From Chrysophaeum taylorii (Eukaryota > Sar > Pelagophyceae > Pelagomonadales > Pelagomonadaceae): 64,000 nt of DNA. The stretch lies in contig JAQMWT010000379.1 in the NCBI GenBank assembly GCA_029834535.1, forward strand, positions 372,001-436,000, read 5' to 3'. The notes beneath the pieces are model-generated. The model was not told the origin of the DNA, searched no databases, and saw nothing but the letters and a program-made list of their open reading frames with translations. The position numbers were made by a program, and so were the translations under genes. Shown here piece after piece: positions 44,950 through 56,004 of the stretch; position 1 is the first letter of the stretch; each line of letters opens with the position of its first letter.

Positions 44950-46908
44950 TCCTCAGCGCGATACCCTTCAATCAGAACACGCCAGCCAGCACCCCAGGTT
45001 TTGGTGGTTTTCCACCATCCCATTCGTCCGTCCCCAGCCTTGACGAGATACGGCTGTGAGGCATCCGAGACTTTCTGAAAGCGGACGAGGCGCTGAAGTC
45101 CCCACCCGCTCGCCAGCGTGACGCCCGCTTTCCCCTTGAAATCCGCGTTCCCGTTATGGGCCATCGTGTATACACGTAGTTCGAACGTTATGTGTTCCCC
45201 GCCACTGTCGGTGCGTTTCTTCGTACCGTCGTTGGTCTCTTTTAGCGCGAGACTTTCGCGCGCGTGAAGGCAGGGCAGGGGGAGGTTTCGTCGTTTAATC
45301 GAGTTCCCAGCAACACGAATGATCATGTTTAGGACGGTGAGCTCCGACGTGTGTGCGGTCGGTTCTTCTGGCAGCGACGCCAAATGCAACTTGACTACTT
45401 GCACTGACGTCGTTCTGTGACATTTTCGACAAGGAGACTGCCCTCAAAGACGGCTCAGTCTTTTGGTGAACGACAGTGGAGGTTCGATCGCTGCGACCGC
45501 GTGTACAATCAGTGGCGTCAGACCCCCTTGATGGACACGCGACGGCACCCACCTATAACCGACCCGTTGTGCATCTGGAAAAAGGCGGACACTAACCGAA
45601 GCGAGAAAAGTTCCTTGGCTCTCGCGCTAAAGGATCTCACACGTAAGACGACGTCGGTGCGCGACTCGGAGCTTATGCCTAGTTCTGGTCAGATACAGAA
45701 AGCAAAATCAGGCGACTTAGGGATGCAGGCGACGAGCAGAAACTGGCGTACTGCATGTTTATTCGATGGGTCGGGGGGATTTTTGAAGGACGGTAAAGCG
45801 TCCAAAGTGCCCTTACATTTGCTTGTGACGTCTCCCACAAACTTGGAAAACGCACTCCCACAAGCTTGTCAGTACGCAGCCACTGCTGTTACCGTTCTGG
45901 AATCTTTGTCGGTCAAGCATGGATCCATCGAGCATCGCGCGTCCCTATGTGGTGGTCCGATGATGGTCACGCTTCGCCGGGCCAAGGTGCTCAGCAGGCA
46001 GCAACTCGTCGCAGCCACTGCTGCGGATTGACTGTTCAAGTTCACCATGACCTTTTCCAGGCCGCCTGGTGGCGATTTCCTGATGGACGTTTATCAGCCA
46101 TACAACCGGACAGCACGAGTGCGATGCGATCCGACGCTGCGACATCACCTTTATAATGTTCGAACGACCGCGCGAGCCCGCTCCGTTGATTGCCTCGCAG
46201 TTGGAGGCGAGGCTTGCGCTTTTCGCAAGGGCGACAAGTTTTTACGGTCGAATGGGAAATTATAGTTGCAATATTCGTCAGATTCACGAACCCGCTGCCC
46301 ATCGCTGAGGCCGAGGTCGAGAAGGGAAGGTCAAACTCCTCTGGTCGTCTCACGCGCTCGCTGACACTCTCTCGAGCGATAGAATCGAGCGGCTGCGCTC
46401 AGTCCACGGCGACACTGTTGTCATCGTCCATATCTCTTCGCTCTTCGAGGAATTTATGGGATGGCGCCCTCCACGACCACACTCGCCACCCCTACTCCAG
46501 GAACTCTTCGTATTCGCTTGGAGAAGCAGCAGATCATAAGAAGTCTTCGCTGATCATCCATCCATTCATCCATCCATCCATCCTTGTCGTCGGAACGAAA
46601 CAGGATAATGAATGAAACAAGTTCAGATGGACGCCATGCTCTCATCGTCGGAATCGCGCCTCTGCATGATATGCTGGATGTTCCTCGGTCTCATTACCTC
46701 TCTACTAAGTGATGAGCGCGACTAGTGGCGGCTCGAATCTGGAAAGTAAACATCGTGACAAAGTAGATCGAAGCTCGGCAGCGCGGGCGTCGGCCTTGAA
46801 TGACAATGTTTCCTAGTAGTGGTGAGACGTTGAAGTATCTTCAAAAGTGAAACCAAACGCTTTGAATCAATCAAAATCATTCATCCAATTGCCACGCGTC
46901 GCAGTCGT
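44950..46908. other. Two-kilobase stretch without a supported gene
   Basis: Frames of up to 200 codons exist on both strands (for example 45417-46031 plus and 45404-44889 minus), but none shows a domain, biased composition or splice-supported extension. The sequence is less GC-rich than the flanking genes and contains an ATCC repeat (46557-46580). It may be decayed mobile-element sequence; I see no diagnostic motif. Confidence 0.4.
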
Positions 46909-49159
46909 ATGTCAATCACCTCTGCGGTGGAAATGAGCGGGGAAGTGATCGTTGACGGGCGCCCGGAGGATGGGGACTCGTGGGACGTGTGCATTGTGCT
47001 GCCGTACAAAAAGGAAGAGGAGGAGGAGGAGGAGGAGGCAGCGACGCCCGGGGGTGATGATGAGGAAGGGTTGGAGGTGCCGAAAGAGCTCAAGGACTTC
47101 GGCAAGGTCGTTCGGCGTCTGACGTTGGCGGGTCTTGAATACGCGAGTTACATGTCGGTGCAGCAGGACGAGGTATACGTAAAGATTCGCATGCCTCTCA
47201 CACTGTTGCGGGAGCAAGCGGACATTTCCGACTTTATCGTGAAGCTCGACGCTAAGGTGTTGGAGAAGCGCATCCACGAGGGTTTTGACGAGTTCGGAAT
47301 CAAGGGTATCCAGCTCGGGAACGACTACGATGGGCGGGCGCTGTCGCAGTTCGGGCCGTACGAGCACATCCACGCCAAATACGACACGTCGCCGGTGCTC
47401 GCCGACCTCTATTCCGAGTTCAGCACGATGCAACGGTGCAAGATCGTCGCGAGCATTTTGATTGGGAGCCGGAGGTTTGGGGGGTGCGAGATTCCGATTC
47501 CGAAGCGGGTGCACCAGGGGCGGTTTCTCGCGTTCCTGCCGTTTCACGACCGCGTCGAGCGCACGGCGCTCCAGAACAAGTGGATGTCGACCCTCGTCTC
47601 GCCTATTTTCGTGCCCGGAAAGCCCGGCGATCCGAATCTCCTGCCGTACGATGCGTATCGCGACTATTTCGGCGAGGCACACGGGTTCTACATCAAATTT
47701 CTGGGCCACTCGGCTAGGATGATGGGCTTGCTCGGCGTGCCCGGTCTCTGCGTCTACGGCGGCCTCAGAGGCGCGGGCTACGGCAACGGGCCGGCCGCCG
47801 GCATCCTGCGTGCGATCTATGCGGTCATCCTCATGATCTGGTGTGCGGCGTTCTCGCGCGTCTGGAGCCGCGCGCAGAGCTTCACCGCCTTCACGTGGGG
47901 CATGTCGGAATTTGAACAAGACGAGCCGCCTCGTCCGCAGTACAAGGGCAAGATGATCGCTTCGCCCGTCGACGGCAAGGAGGAGCTCTACTTTCCGAGA
48001 TGGAAGCGCCGCGGTCGCGTCTACTTTGGCGTCTTCCTCTCGGCTTTCGTCCTCGCGGTCGACATCACGTTCGTCTTTCTTGTCCTCCGGTACCGCAACC
48101 AAGGCTCGAAAAGAGCGCGAGCACGACGCTCGTTTCGCGCGTCCGTCCTCAACGCGGTCGGCATCCAGGTTTGTGACCTTCGTCGTCCTATTTTTTTGGT
48201 CGCGCGCGATTAGCAGTGCGACGGCGGCGTAGGTGTTCAACTACGTCTACAAGACGATCGCCATCAAGATCTCGCAACACGAGAACTGGCGCACCGAGAC
48301 CGAGTTCGCGGACCGTCTTACGGTCAAGCTCTTCGCGTTCAACTTCGTGAACTCGTACTTCGCGCTGTTCATATTGCTGTTTTCGGGGTCGAACAAAGTG
48401 TGCAGCAGCGAGACGAGTTGCATCACGCAGATCGAAACGTCGCTCCTGTCCATCTTTATCCTCGCGCTCTTGACCGACGCGGCCGTCGCGATCGTTCTCC
48501 CGTTCGTGATGCGCAAGTACAACAGGTACAAGGAGGGCGGCTTTTCCGAGCCCCTCTCGAGCGCGGAGTGGCAATATCTTCTCCTCGAGTACGACGAAAC
48601 CCTCGACGCGATCCAAGGATACATGACGATCACGATGCGTTACGGCTACGTCGCGCTTTTCTCGAGCGCCGCGCCGCTCGTTCCCTTCTTGGCAGCCGTC
48701 TGCGACGTCGCGCTCCTCAAGCTCGAGCCGTATAAGTTCCTCACGGCCTTTCGCCGCATCGAGCCGAGGGGGGGGCAGGATATCGGAAGATTCGAGACCG
48801 CTTGCGCGTTTATTGGCGCCGTTTCGCCCATTACGAATGCCGTCGTCGTCATCATCCGGACCCCGCCCTTTTCGGCGATCCACCCGCTCGCCAGACAACG
48901 TTACGTCTTTATGTGCGTCGCCGCTGTCGCCATCTGCTTCCAGCTCCTCATCAGCGCCTTGGTCCCTGCCGTACATCCGGACGTCACGTTGCAGCTCCAG
49001 CGCCAAGCTTTCATTCGGTCCAAGGTCATTGACAAAATCGCTGACGAGGACGAAAAAATCCAAGCCACATCGCGTGCCGTCAACTTCGAGATTGCCCGCA
49101 AAGGCCCAGTCTCTGACTACAAGGCCTCGCTCCAAGACGTCCTTCTTGCTGCCAATTGA
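46909..49159 (+). CDS. Anoctamin (TMEM16)-like membrane protein, 2 exons
   Basis: Exon 1 46909-48168 and exon 2 48233-49159, with a 64-nt GT-AG intron; 728 aa. An acidic N-terminus (poly-Glu) leads to a cytoplasmic domain. The membrane part begins near residue 280 (YGGLRGAGYG, then AIYAVILMIWCAAF). The junction LNAVGIQ|VFNYVYKTIAIKIS and ENWRTETEFADRLTVKLFAF, FNFVNSYFALF, MRYGYVALFSSAAPLVPFL and EPYKFLTAFRR..GGQDIG are anoctamin hallmarks. Family members are calcium-activated chloride channels or lipid scramblases of plasma, ER or organelle membranes. By eye the acidic calcium-ligand positions in helices 7 and 8 are mostly replaced (D/E to G and T; E to L, D to E). Calcium control may therefore be absent or altered. 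Confidence 0.85.
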
Positions 49160-49890
49160 TTAGATATCTGGTGGGCTCTACCTCCTCCAAACATCCTCCT
49201 CGGATCGTTGGTTGGTGGTTTGCGCCGCGTGATTGATGACACCCACCTTTTCGTCAGTACTAATCATTGCTCTTTGATCGATCGACCGCTCGCGATGAAC
49301 TGCGGAGATGGGCGCGCTTTTTCTTGGTTTCATTTAAGCCCTGGCGTGGTCCGAAAGTAGATAGGGGACTTCTGCAGACCGAGACTGCACCGCCGACTGC
49401 CGGCATTTATTTATTATTACCGTGGCGGTTCCGGATCAAGAATGCAAAGGAAATGAGGACAGAGGGAAACAAGGAATTAAGAATCAAGAACACAAAGAAT
49501 GTCAGTGGAAGTAGGGAGCAGTCGAGAGCAGGGTGTAAGAAGGAGTGGCGCAAGGGGCTTTAGAGGAGGTGGAAGAAAAAGGGTAGCGGCAGGCGTGGTT
49601 AAGAAAGACACGATAAGACATACTTCCAAATGGTGATTGCGTTCGAAAGTTTGTTGCCCCGCGAACTAAGACTGTATTCTGCGGCGAGGGTAGTGCCCGT
49701 GTCAGAGAGACAGGGAAGCTGATGACTACGGTCGTAACCTATCAATCACGCGCGCACTTTTCTTTTTGGGGCGTGCTCGGCAAGCTTGAGAATGAATGAA
49801 AAACAGATTCTACCCCCCACCTTTAACAAGTGTTCGGGAAAAGAAGATTCGACGAACGTGTCTTAGCTGCGCTCCGCCAGGCGTTTGTCC
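49160..49890. other. Intergenic gap
   Basis: 730 bp with purine-rich, lower-complexity sequence (49430-49600). There is no gene with recognisable features. Confidence 0.4.
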
Positions 49891-50739
49891 ATGTGCTCGT
49901 TTACCCCAAACCCACGCAGCAAGGTGAAACGCGGCGCCAAACGCGCCGTGTTTGACCGCGAGCGCGTGTACGCGATCCTGGATGCGAACATGGTGGCGTC
50001 GATTGCGTTCGCCAATGACGGCGACGAGACCTTTACCGCGCCGAGCGAGGCCGGCGCTGGAGTGTACCCGACGGTGCTGCCGACGGGTTACGTGCGCGAC
50101 GGCGACTCTCTTTTGTTCCACGGAAAGAACTCGTCGCTGCTCCAAAAACGGCTCGCTGCAGGCGTGCCCGTATGCGTCTCCGTTTTTGCGCTCGACGCGC
50201 TCGTCTGCGGCAAGTCGGCAATGCATCACTCGGTCAACTACCGCGCCGTCGTTGTCTACGGTCGCGCCGAGCCGGTCTTGGTTGATGCCGAGAAGCGCCG
50301 CGCTCTCGAGGTCATCACCGACGGGCTCACGTGGCCGGGACGCTTCGCCGAATGTCGCCCGATGAATGCTGCGGAAGTGGCCGCCACGCTCGTCACGCGG
50401 CTGTCGCTGCGCGACGGCGACGTCTCGTGCAAAGTACGCGAACACCCGCCCAGCGACGACGACGCCGATCTCGCGTACCCGTGTTGGGCCGGAAACGTCC
50501 CGCTGCGCACCGTCTCTTTGACTCCGCTCGACGCGCCCCACAACAACTCGGGAATCGTGCCACCGACCGCCGCAGCGCCCTTGACCCGCAAAGGACTTGT
50601 GACGCCCCTCGCTGTACTTGCCAAGGACGAGCTCAAGGCGACCACGAAGGTGCCATTAACATCGGAGCTTGCGTTTTGGCGGACAGTCGCCCTCGCTCTC
50701 GCGGCTTTGCTCGTTGCGATCGTGCTCTCGCGGCCCTAG
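49891..50739 (+). CDS. NimA-like flavin-reductase-fold protein with C-terminal anchor
   Basis: 282 aa. The ATG at 49891 is the first in frame. The fold is that of the pyridoxamine 5'-phosphate oxidase-like (split beta-barrel, FMN-binding) family. Landmarks are RAVFDRERVYAILDANMVAS, LFHGKNSSLLQKRLAAGVPV, CVSVFALDALVCGKSAMHHS, VNYRAVVVYG, then GRFAECRPMNAAE and CWAGNVPL. This pattern is close to bacterial nitroimidazole-resistance (NimA) type proteins, some of which bind flavin or haem. The last ~20 residues (FWRTVALALAALLVAIVLSRP) form a transmembrane tail anchor, unusual for this family. The substrate is not predictable. The gene could be a bacterial acquisition, but its base composition matches its neighbours. 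Confidence 0.78.
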   Translation: MCSFTPNPRSKVKRGAKRAVFDRERVYAILDANMVASIAFANDGDETFTAPSEAGAGVYPTVLPTGYVRDGDSLLFHGKNSSLLQKRLAAGVPVCVSVFALDALVCGKSAMHHSVNYRAVVVYGRAEPVLVDAEKRRALEVITDGLTWPGRFAECRPMNAAEVAATLVTRLSLRDGDVSCKVREHPPSDDDADLAYPCWAGNVPLRTVSLTPLDAPHNNSGIVPPTAAAPLTRKGLVTPLAVLAKDELKATTKVPLTSELAFWRTVALALAALLVAIVLSRP

Positions 50740-51100
50740 CGGCACTCTCGCGTCCAGATGAACGCGCCCCTTGCACGCTTTCGTCGTCCGCCCGTCCGTC
50801 CGTCCGTCCGTCCGTCCGTCGAAAACTCCTTTCATCCTTGGTGTTCTGTGCTTGGCGCGAAACCGACCACGACGCACACAAAGAGAGATCCTATTTGGGT
50901 CGATTCGAGGTAAAAGTTCGGAATACAGTTGATTGATTGATTGATTGAGCACAGTGGCGTAGTAACAACGTATCCGGGAACGGGAAGTGCCAGGACCACA
51001 GAAACGAAAAGCGTATTACTATGAATATATGCGCGCGCGCGTTGTTCCCTTCGTTCGGCTAAATATAGTGCGAGGGACGCGCGCGCAGCAAGAGGCGTGG
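50740..51100. repeat. Convergent gap with simple repeats
   Basis: 361 bp between convergent genes. It contains (CGTC)n at 50790-50820, (ATTG)n at 50928-50948 and a short (GC)n near 51031-51040. There is no gene. Confidence 0.6.
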
Positions 51101-52243
51101 TCATTGGAATGCCCCGTTGTTGAGGGACTGCCACTTGTCCCCCGGCGACGAAGGATGGTGTTTGTCATCGTCGTCGTCGGAGCTCAATCTGGTGGCGCCA
51201 GCCAAAAAAGTATTATGGTGGCGGTCCGGGGTGACGAGGGCACGAGGGTCGGTTTGCGAGGGGAAGAGCGCGTTCGTGTCCGAGAGGGTGACGATCCCGT
51301 CAGAGTCCGGTGGTTGTTTGTGGCGGCGCGCGACCTCGAGGCGTTGCACGAGGCGAAGGGTCTCGATCTCGAAGATCTTTCGATAGGAGTCGCCCGCTGC
51401 CCGAATCTTTTCGAGAAGCTTCGTGGCGCACGCGACGTCCTTGTCGGTCACTTCCTCCGGCGTCTTGAGTTTGTCGTAGAGCTTGAACATCATGACCACG
51501 AGCTTTTGCTGAAACTTGTATTTTTCGATCTTGCGATGTCTCACCTCCTCGGGGAGGTCAGTCGCGTTCTGCTGCTCCTGAATTTTGAGGTCGAGCTGCC
51601 GCAGGATTTCCTCGCTGCGGCGGAGCTTGACCATCACGGGAGTGGGCTTTTGCTGTTGTCGTGCGTCTCCAGCGTCCACCTCATCCGGCAGCTTGTCCAC
51701 AAACAAGCGGAGCGTCTCGACCAGCGTGCGCGCGGCGCCCGCCGTCGCGGTCGGGTGCGTGCCGCGAACCATGCGGAGCACGACCCGTTTGGCGACGAGT
51801 GGCTGGCCAGCGCAGTGGCGGCTCGCGAGGGCCTCGGCCGCGCGCACCACCTCCTCCTCCAAACTCTCGCCCGCAAGCACGGCTGTTCCGAACAGATCGT
51901 CGACGATTCGGCTTGCCATCGTGCGCTGCGCGGCCTCGAACGCCCGACGGAACGCCGTCGCCGCGTCTACGCTCCCAAACCCGAACACGAGGTCCGTGTC
52001 GACGAGGTGGCCCGACGTGTAGTCAAACGCCGAGAGACCCAAAGTGCCCTCGGACACATCGACGACAGCGATTCGAGGGTCCACCACAAAGTTAGCCGCC
52101 ACCTCGCTCTCCCGCCCGACCACCACACGGACCTTGGACTCGCCGCGAAGCACTTCGGCCCGACACCGACCAAACTCCTTCGAGGGACCCGGCGCGGTGC
52201 GTGTCAGCGACACCTCGGACCGAAACGCCACTTCTTCATTCAT
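51101..52243 (-). CDS. Unknown protein, PH-like N-terminus and coiled coil
   Basis: 380 aa from the ATG at 52243, single exon. Residues ~15-115 are alternating strands ending in one helix (LVFGFGSVDAATAFRRAFEAA), which resembles PH/WH1-type folds. Residues ~120-200 are helical (VLRMVRG, TLVETLRLFVDKLPDEV). Residues ~215-320 form a Lys/Glu-rich coiled coil (EILRQLDLKIQEQQ, HRKIEKYKFQQKLVVMMFKL). The end is acidic and probably disordered (SSDDDDDKHH). I do not recognise the family and assign no function. Codon use is like the neighbouring genes, which supports it being real. Confidence 0.65.
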   Translation of the reverse strand: MNEEVAFRSEVSLTRTAPGPSKEFGRCRAEVLRGESKVRVVVGRESEVAANFVVDPRIAVVDVSEGTLGLSAFDYTSGHLVDTDLVFGFGSVDAATAFRRAFEAAQRTMASRIVDDLFGTAVLAGESLEEEVVRAAEALASRHCAGQPLVAKRVVLRMVRGTHPTATAGAARTLVETLRLFVDKLPDEVDAGDARQQQKPTPVMVKLRRSEEILRQLDLKIQEQQNATDLPEEVRHRKIEKYKFQQKLVVMMFKLYDKLKTPEEVTDKDVACATKLLEKIRAAGDSYRKIFEIETLRLVQRLEVARRHKQPPDSDGIVTLSDTNALFPSQTDPRALVTPDRHHNTFLAGATRLSSDDDDDKHHPSSPGDKWQSLNNGAFQ

Positions 52244-52584
52244 GCCGCCTGGCTATCGTTGGACGTATTTTGTTGCCCAACACAACGAGACACCATCTGG
52301 CGTCACTCTTCAACTTCGTAGAAATCCCTCACAGGGTTTTGTTCTTGTATTTGATGTATGTTCAAAAGGGTTGACGTCGTCGTATGTATGTTCGATAGGC
52401 GCGACCGGTACCAAGGTACCGCGGTCACCACCACCACTCGTCTCCTCAGAACTCTCGAGGGGAAGCTCACGACTCCGTTTGGCGGCGGCGGCGGCGGCGC
52501 GATGTTTGCCACGCCAAAAGAGTCGGGCTCTGGGGTAAGGGAGGAAGGGCGTCGACGCTTGCTGCTGCTGCTGCTGCTGCCATT

Positions 52585-52812
52585 ATGCGTGGGGCTAGAA
52601 AAAAAAACCAGCGTGCCGCCGTTGCGAGGGCTTTGTTTGCTTCCATGGGCGCTTCTGCACTATATACCCTATCATCTGCAAAAAAAGGAGCGAGATACCT
52701 ATTACCAAAGTCCTATTTTATTAAGACCGCGAACGCACGACAGGGTGGTGGTGACTCACGCAAGAGAGAGCACCGTCGATGCGCGTCTTCTCAGCTAGCT
52801 AGAGGTTCTTAG
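52585..52812 (+). CDS. Possible small basic protein
   Basis: 75 codons with a moderately hydrophobic stretch (AVARALFASMGASALYTL) and basic flanks. It overlaps the end of the convergent hydrolase gene by 14 bp. It could equally be 3' UTR sequence open by chance. No homology is known to me. Confidence 0.2.
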   Translation: MRGARKKNQRAAVARALFASMGASALYTLSSAKKGARYLLPKSYFIKTANARQGGGDSRKREHRRCASSQLARGS

Positions 52813-53608
52813 TGAAGAAGGCCAGCGAGACCCGCATGGCGTCCTCGAAATCACGACGGACCATCTCGTCCGAGAGGTCCCCGCGGTTGACCCAGCCGTG
52901 AATCATGTCCTCGTACTCCTTGAAAACGCATTTCGAGTAAAAGCCTTTTGTCTTCATGACGAGGTCGGCCACGCCGCCCGGCTTGATGTCGGCCGGGTCG
53001 CTCTTGGCCGCAAGATACGCCACAGGGACCTCGCACTGCTGGAGGTACGACTTGACGGAAAAGTCCAGGACTCCCTTAAAGACTTGGAGTGACAGATGGA
53101 ACCCCACCCCCCCCTTGAGCTTGCTCTTGTGGGTAGAGGAGGCGAGAAGGTGCGTCATCGAGAAGCCGCCCCAGCAAAAGGCGACGAGGCCAATGGACTC
53201 GACGCGCTTATCGCCGAGAAGATAGGGGATCGCGATGTCCTCGTACAAAGACTCGATGCGAGACCACCGATTCGGCTGCAGCCACGCGATCATCCGAAGC
53301 AACGTAAAGACGCTGCCGAGACCTTTCTTGACGACGTTCCTTTCGTCGAACGGTTCGTTCTGAAGCACGTAAGGCATGAGGACCACGTACCCCTCCTCGG
53401 CGTACTGGTCGATGATCGCCTTGGTGCGGCCCGAGTCCGGCCCGAACACGTCGTGCAACACGAGCAACGCCTTCCCGCGGGGCGAGTTCGGCTCGGCGAG
53501 GTAGCATTTGAGTTTCGTGGCGCCGCCGAGCTCCACCTCGACGCCCTTCGGAACGAACCCCTCAGCCGCGTCGGCGCGTCCATGAGATTCCTGAGGACAG
53601 CATGCCAT
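52799..53608 (-). CDS. Dienelactone hydrolase family protein
   Basis: 269 aa, single exon from the ATG at 53608. The alpha/beta-hydrolase core has KALLVLHDVFGPDSG (oxyanion strand) and DQYAEEGYVVLMPYVL. The nucleophile elbow GLVAFCWGG has cysteine as nucleophile, as in dienelactone hydrolases. CEVPVAYLAAKSDPADI carries the acid Asp region, and YEDMIHGWVNRGD carries the catalytic His. Family members hydrolyse lactone or ester bonds; cytosolic eukaryotic versions (CMBL-like) have broad substrates. Length is normal. There is no transit peptide. The physiological substrate is unknown. Confidence 0.88.
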   Translation of the reverse strand: MACCPQESHGRADAAEGFVPKGVEVELGGATKLKCYLAEPNSPRGKALLVLHDVFGPDSGRTKAIIDQYAEEGYVVLMPYVLQNEPFDERNVVKKGLGSVFTLLRMIAWLQPNRWSRIESLYEDIAIPYLLGDKRVESIGLVAFCWGGFSMTHLLASSTHKSKLKGGVGFHLSLQVFKGVLDFSVKSYLQQCEVPVAYLAAKSDPADIKPGGVADLVMKTKGFYSKCVFKEYEDMIHGWVNRGDLSDEMVRRDFEDAMRVSLAFFTKNL

Positions 53609-53666
53609 ACCAATGAATTTCGGGTGAGATTTGATGCCCGTTAAGAATACAGAGGAGGAGTCCTTA

Positions 53667-53870
53667 ACCCTGATCGCGCACGACGACGGTTCTTATGGTC
53701 GCGTTTCTTTCTCAACACCTGCGCCTTGCGAATCGGTCCTCCAGGTGTCGGTTGGCACCTGTTCGCCTCCCGAACGGACCGGTTTTTGCAGTCGGAACCT
53801 CTTCGAAGCGGGACGGGGTATGGTCGGGTGGCGCTGAAGGAAGTTGACGACGAAGTTGATAGTGCGTCAA
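53667..53870 (+). mobile_element. Second copy of the SINE-like element, diverged
   Basis: The stretch begins ACCCTGATCGC, like the insertion at 24059. From CTTGCGAATC (53725) it stays alignable for about 140 bp (GGTTGGCACCTGTTCGCCTC; GGGACGGGGTATGG). Beyond about 53870 similarity fades, and no (GTTA)n tail or target duplication was found. Old or 3'-truncated copy. Confidence 0.55.
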
Positions 53871-54094
53871 AAGTGTCCGCAGTCTCTGAAAAACGAGGCG
53901 AAGATAATTCACGCACGGCCGAAGGCCCTCCGCAAACCAACGAAGACATGGTACTTCCCCTCTCTCTCAATTCAAAAATACCGTAAAAATCTGTCGACAG
54001 ACCATCAAGTCGCCTTCAATTACGCGCCACAACAGCGCTGGGTTTCGCCTACGCCCCATGCATTTCGGATTGGCCTCTAGTCACTACTAAGTTA

Positions 54095-55354
54095 TTAGGC
54101 CGAGTCGGCGCAAAATTCGGCGACATCGTCCATGGCGAGGGAGACGAATAGGTGGTCGTCGTCGAGGCGAACGAGAACCGTTTCGGTGCGCTTCTCGCGG
54201 CGGACGAGGACGCCGTCCTTTCCACGATGCGGACCAGCGACGGCGCGCACGCGACCACCCTCCTTCTTGGGGAGGGCAGTCTCGAGGTGGCGCTCGCGGA
54301 CGTCGTGGACGATGTCGCCGGTGTCGTCGAAGTGGAGAAGTGCGCAGAGGCCACCACCACCACCACCCTGTGGGGCCTGGCGCTGCACGTCGATGACTCG
54401 GGCCTTCTTTCGAAAGCGGGGATCTCCCTCCCGCGTGACGCGGACGCGGATGCCTTCGCACAGCCAACCGTCGCGTTTCGCGAATTCGTTCGCTCGCGAC
54501 GGGTTGGGTGACTTTTTTTCCTCGTCGATCACAAAGGGATTAGTGAGGAGGGCCTGGGTCGAGACGCGATCGAGGTCGTCGATCGGAAGGGTCTCAGACC
54601 GGCCGGAACGCTCGAACTGCACGACCGCACGATCCCCGGAGACTTGGACAAATCGGCACCGCCCTTCTCGAGTCGTCGCCACGTCGCCGACGCCAACGCG
54701 TCGGCGCGCGCGCTTGGCGGCTTCCTCGCGGCTCGCGCCAAGCCACTTGCGCTTGGCGGCATCGGCGGCCCGCACGGCGTCCTTGGTGGTAGTGGAGCGA
54801 CCCTCGCGGAGGCGGCCCTTCTTGTCGAAGATCTCGGGGGGCTTGGGGGTAGCGCCGAGCCCGAGGCGGTGCTGGCGTGGCTCGGCCGCTTTGGCGAAAC
54901 GATCATCGTCCTCCTTCGTCGGGCCCGTCCACCCCATTCCCCGCAGCACCGCGCCCCCAAACTCCTCGATCGGCACGCGCTCGTACGCCTCGGAGGCCGC
55001 CGCGACGTCCTCGGCGCGCATCGAGACGTCGCGCCGGAACTTTTCGCCTTGATCCGCGATCTCGCCCAGGCCCGGCAGTTGGCCGGCCATGAGCAGCGTT
55101 TTTTTCGTTTCCGGGGTTGATCCCTGCGCCGCCGCCGCCTTGGCGATGACGGCCGCCGCGGCGAGCTCGTCGGTCAGCGGAATCACGAGCGGCATCCGGG
55201 ACGCCTTCCTCTTCTTCTTCTTCTTCTCCTCCTCATCCTCGAACGCGCCGTGCGTCGCCTCCGGCGGCTTGGTCCGCGCCGTCTTCTTCACCGCAAACGC
55301 CGTCACTACCACCTTGCTTCGCGACGACGACGACACATCGTCCTCCTCGACCAT
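54095..55354 (-). CDS. GPKOW: GPKOW/Spp2-like spliceosomal protein (G-patch + KOW)
   Basis: 419 aa from the ATG at 55354. A basic low-complexity N-terminus (EEEKKKKKRK, read from a CTT repeat) precedes helical sequence. YERVPIEEFGGAVLRGMGW (about residue 155) is the G-patch of the Spp2/MOS2/GPKOW family, which activates the DEAH helicase Prp2/DHX16 in the spliceosome. RVGVGDVATTREGRCRFVQV is a first KOW-like barrel. The C-terminal GGRVRAVAGPHRGKDGVLVR is a second, better KOW motif. The domain order is that of plant MOS2 and human GPKOW. It is nuclear by family. Spliceosomal genes fit a genome rich in tiny introns. Confidence 0.87.
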   Translation of the reverse strand: MVEEDDVSSSSRSKVVVTAFAVKKTARTKPPEATHGAFEDEEEKKKKKRKASRMPLVIPLTDELAAAAVIAKAAAAQGSTPETKKTLLMAGQLPGLGEIADQGEKFRRDVSMRAEDVAAASEAYERVPIEEFGGAVLRGMGWTGPTKEDDDRFAKAAEPRQHRLGLGATPKPPEIFDKKGRLREGRSTTTKDAVRAADAAKRKWLGASREEAAKRARRRVGVGDVATTREGRCRFVQVSGDRAVVQFERSGRSETLPIDDLDRVSTQALLTNPFVIDEEKKSPNPSRANEFAKRDGWLCEGIRVRVTREGDPRFRKKARVIDVQRQAPQGGGGGGLCALLHFDDTGDIVHDVRERHLETALPKKEGGRVRAVAGPHRGKDGVLVRREKRTETVLVRLDDDHLFVSLAMDDVAEFCADSA

Positions 55355-55381
55355 GATGATAAATAATAACAACAACTGAGG

Positions 55382-55842
55382 GCTATTATTTATTATGGTT
55401 TCGAACCCAAGAGTTTCGTTGAAAAAGCTGATCAACTCGATGATGATGCCGAGAGGCGGGAGAAGAACGACAAGACCGCCGACCAGGAGGAGGCGCGCGA
55501 GGCCACTTTCTGGGCAAACTGGCGCCCGACGGTCAAGGAGCCGGAAACCAGGCTTGCTGCAGCAGGTACACCCTCCGCGCTTACCGTCAAGTACCTCAAG
55601 GCGCCCCCGACAGGCGAACGGCGATGCCGACCAAGCCCAAGACCCCTATGAAGACCCCAACTCCGCGTAGCGGCTGCGACGTCCCCAACGTCGCCCGCGA
55701 TGATGGGGGCTTGCTCGTTTGTCTGCCCCGAATGCGGTGCCGTGCAGCCCGAAGAGACCAGGCGAGTTGGTTTTGGACCCCCCCCACAAATTCACCAACC
55801 GCAAAATGACCGACTTCGAGCGACGACTTCGCGAGACCTAAT
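55382..55842 (+). other. Possible small spliced gene or pseudogene
   Basis: The frame 55382-55651 without a start codon reads like real protein (FEPKSFVEKADQLDDDAERR; ATFWANWRPTVKEPETRLA; LTVKYLKAPPTGER). Further on, two short pieces look coding: CSFVCPECGAVQPEETR (a CxxC pair, 55705-55760) and HKFTNRKMTDFERRLRET then stop (55787-55842). I could not join them with convincing splice sites. It may be a short nucleic-acid- or zinc-binding protein gene with missed exons, or a decayed gene. No family is recognised. Confidence 0.35.
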
Positions 55843-56004
55843 CGTCGTCCATCCGTTTTCGACGCTCCTTCCCCCCAAGCAAGGAAGGTGCGAAGATGTC
55901 GTCAGGTCGCCGGTTTTTGGGTACTGCACGGCGCGCTTCTTTGCGCGCGGGTTTTTAATTTTGAGTCCAAAAGCAAAAACACCCATACCACGAACCCTAC
56001 AGGG

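Noticed and set aside
45417-46031. 204-codon plus-strand frame
   Set aside because: No domain, no compositional support and no TATA or splice context; left as unassigned.
49891-50739. Recent bacterial transfer of the NimA-like gene
   Set aside because: Base and codon use match neighbouring genes, and a eukaryote-style tail anchor is present; an old transfer remains possible but nothing here shows it.
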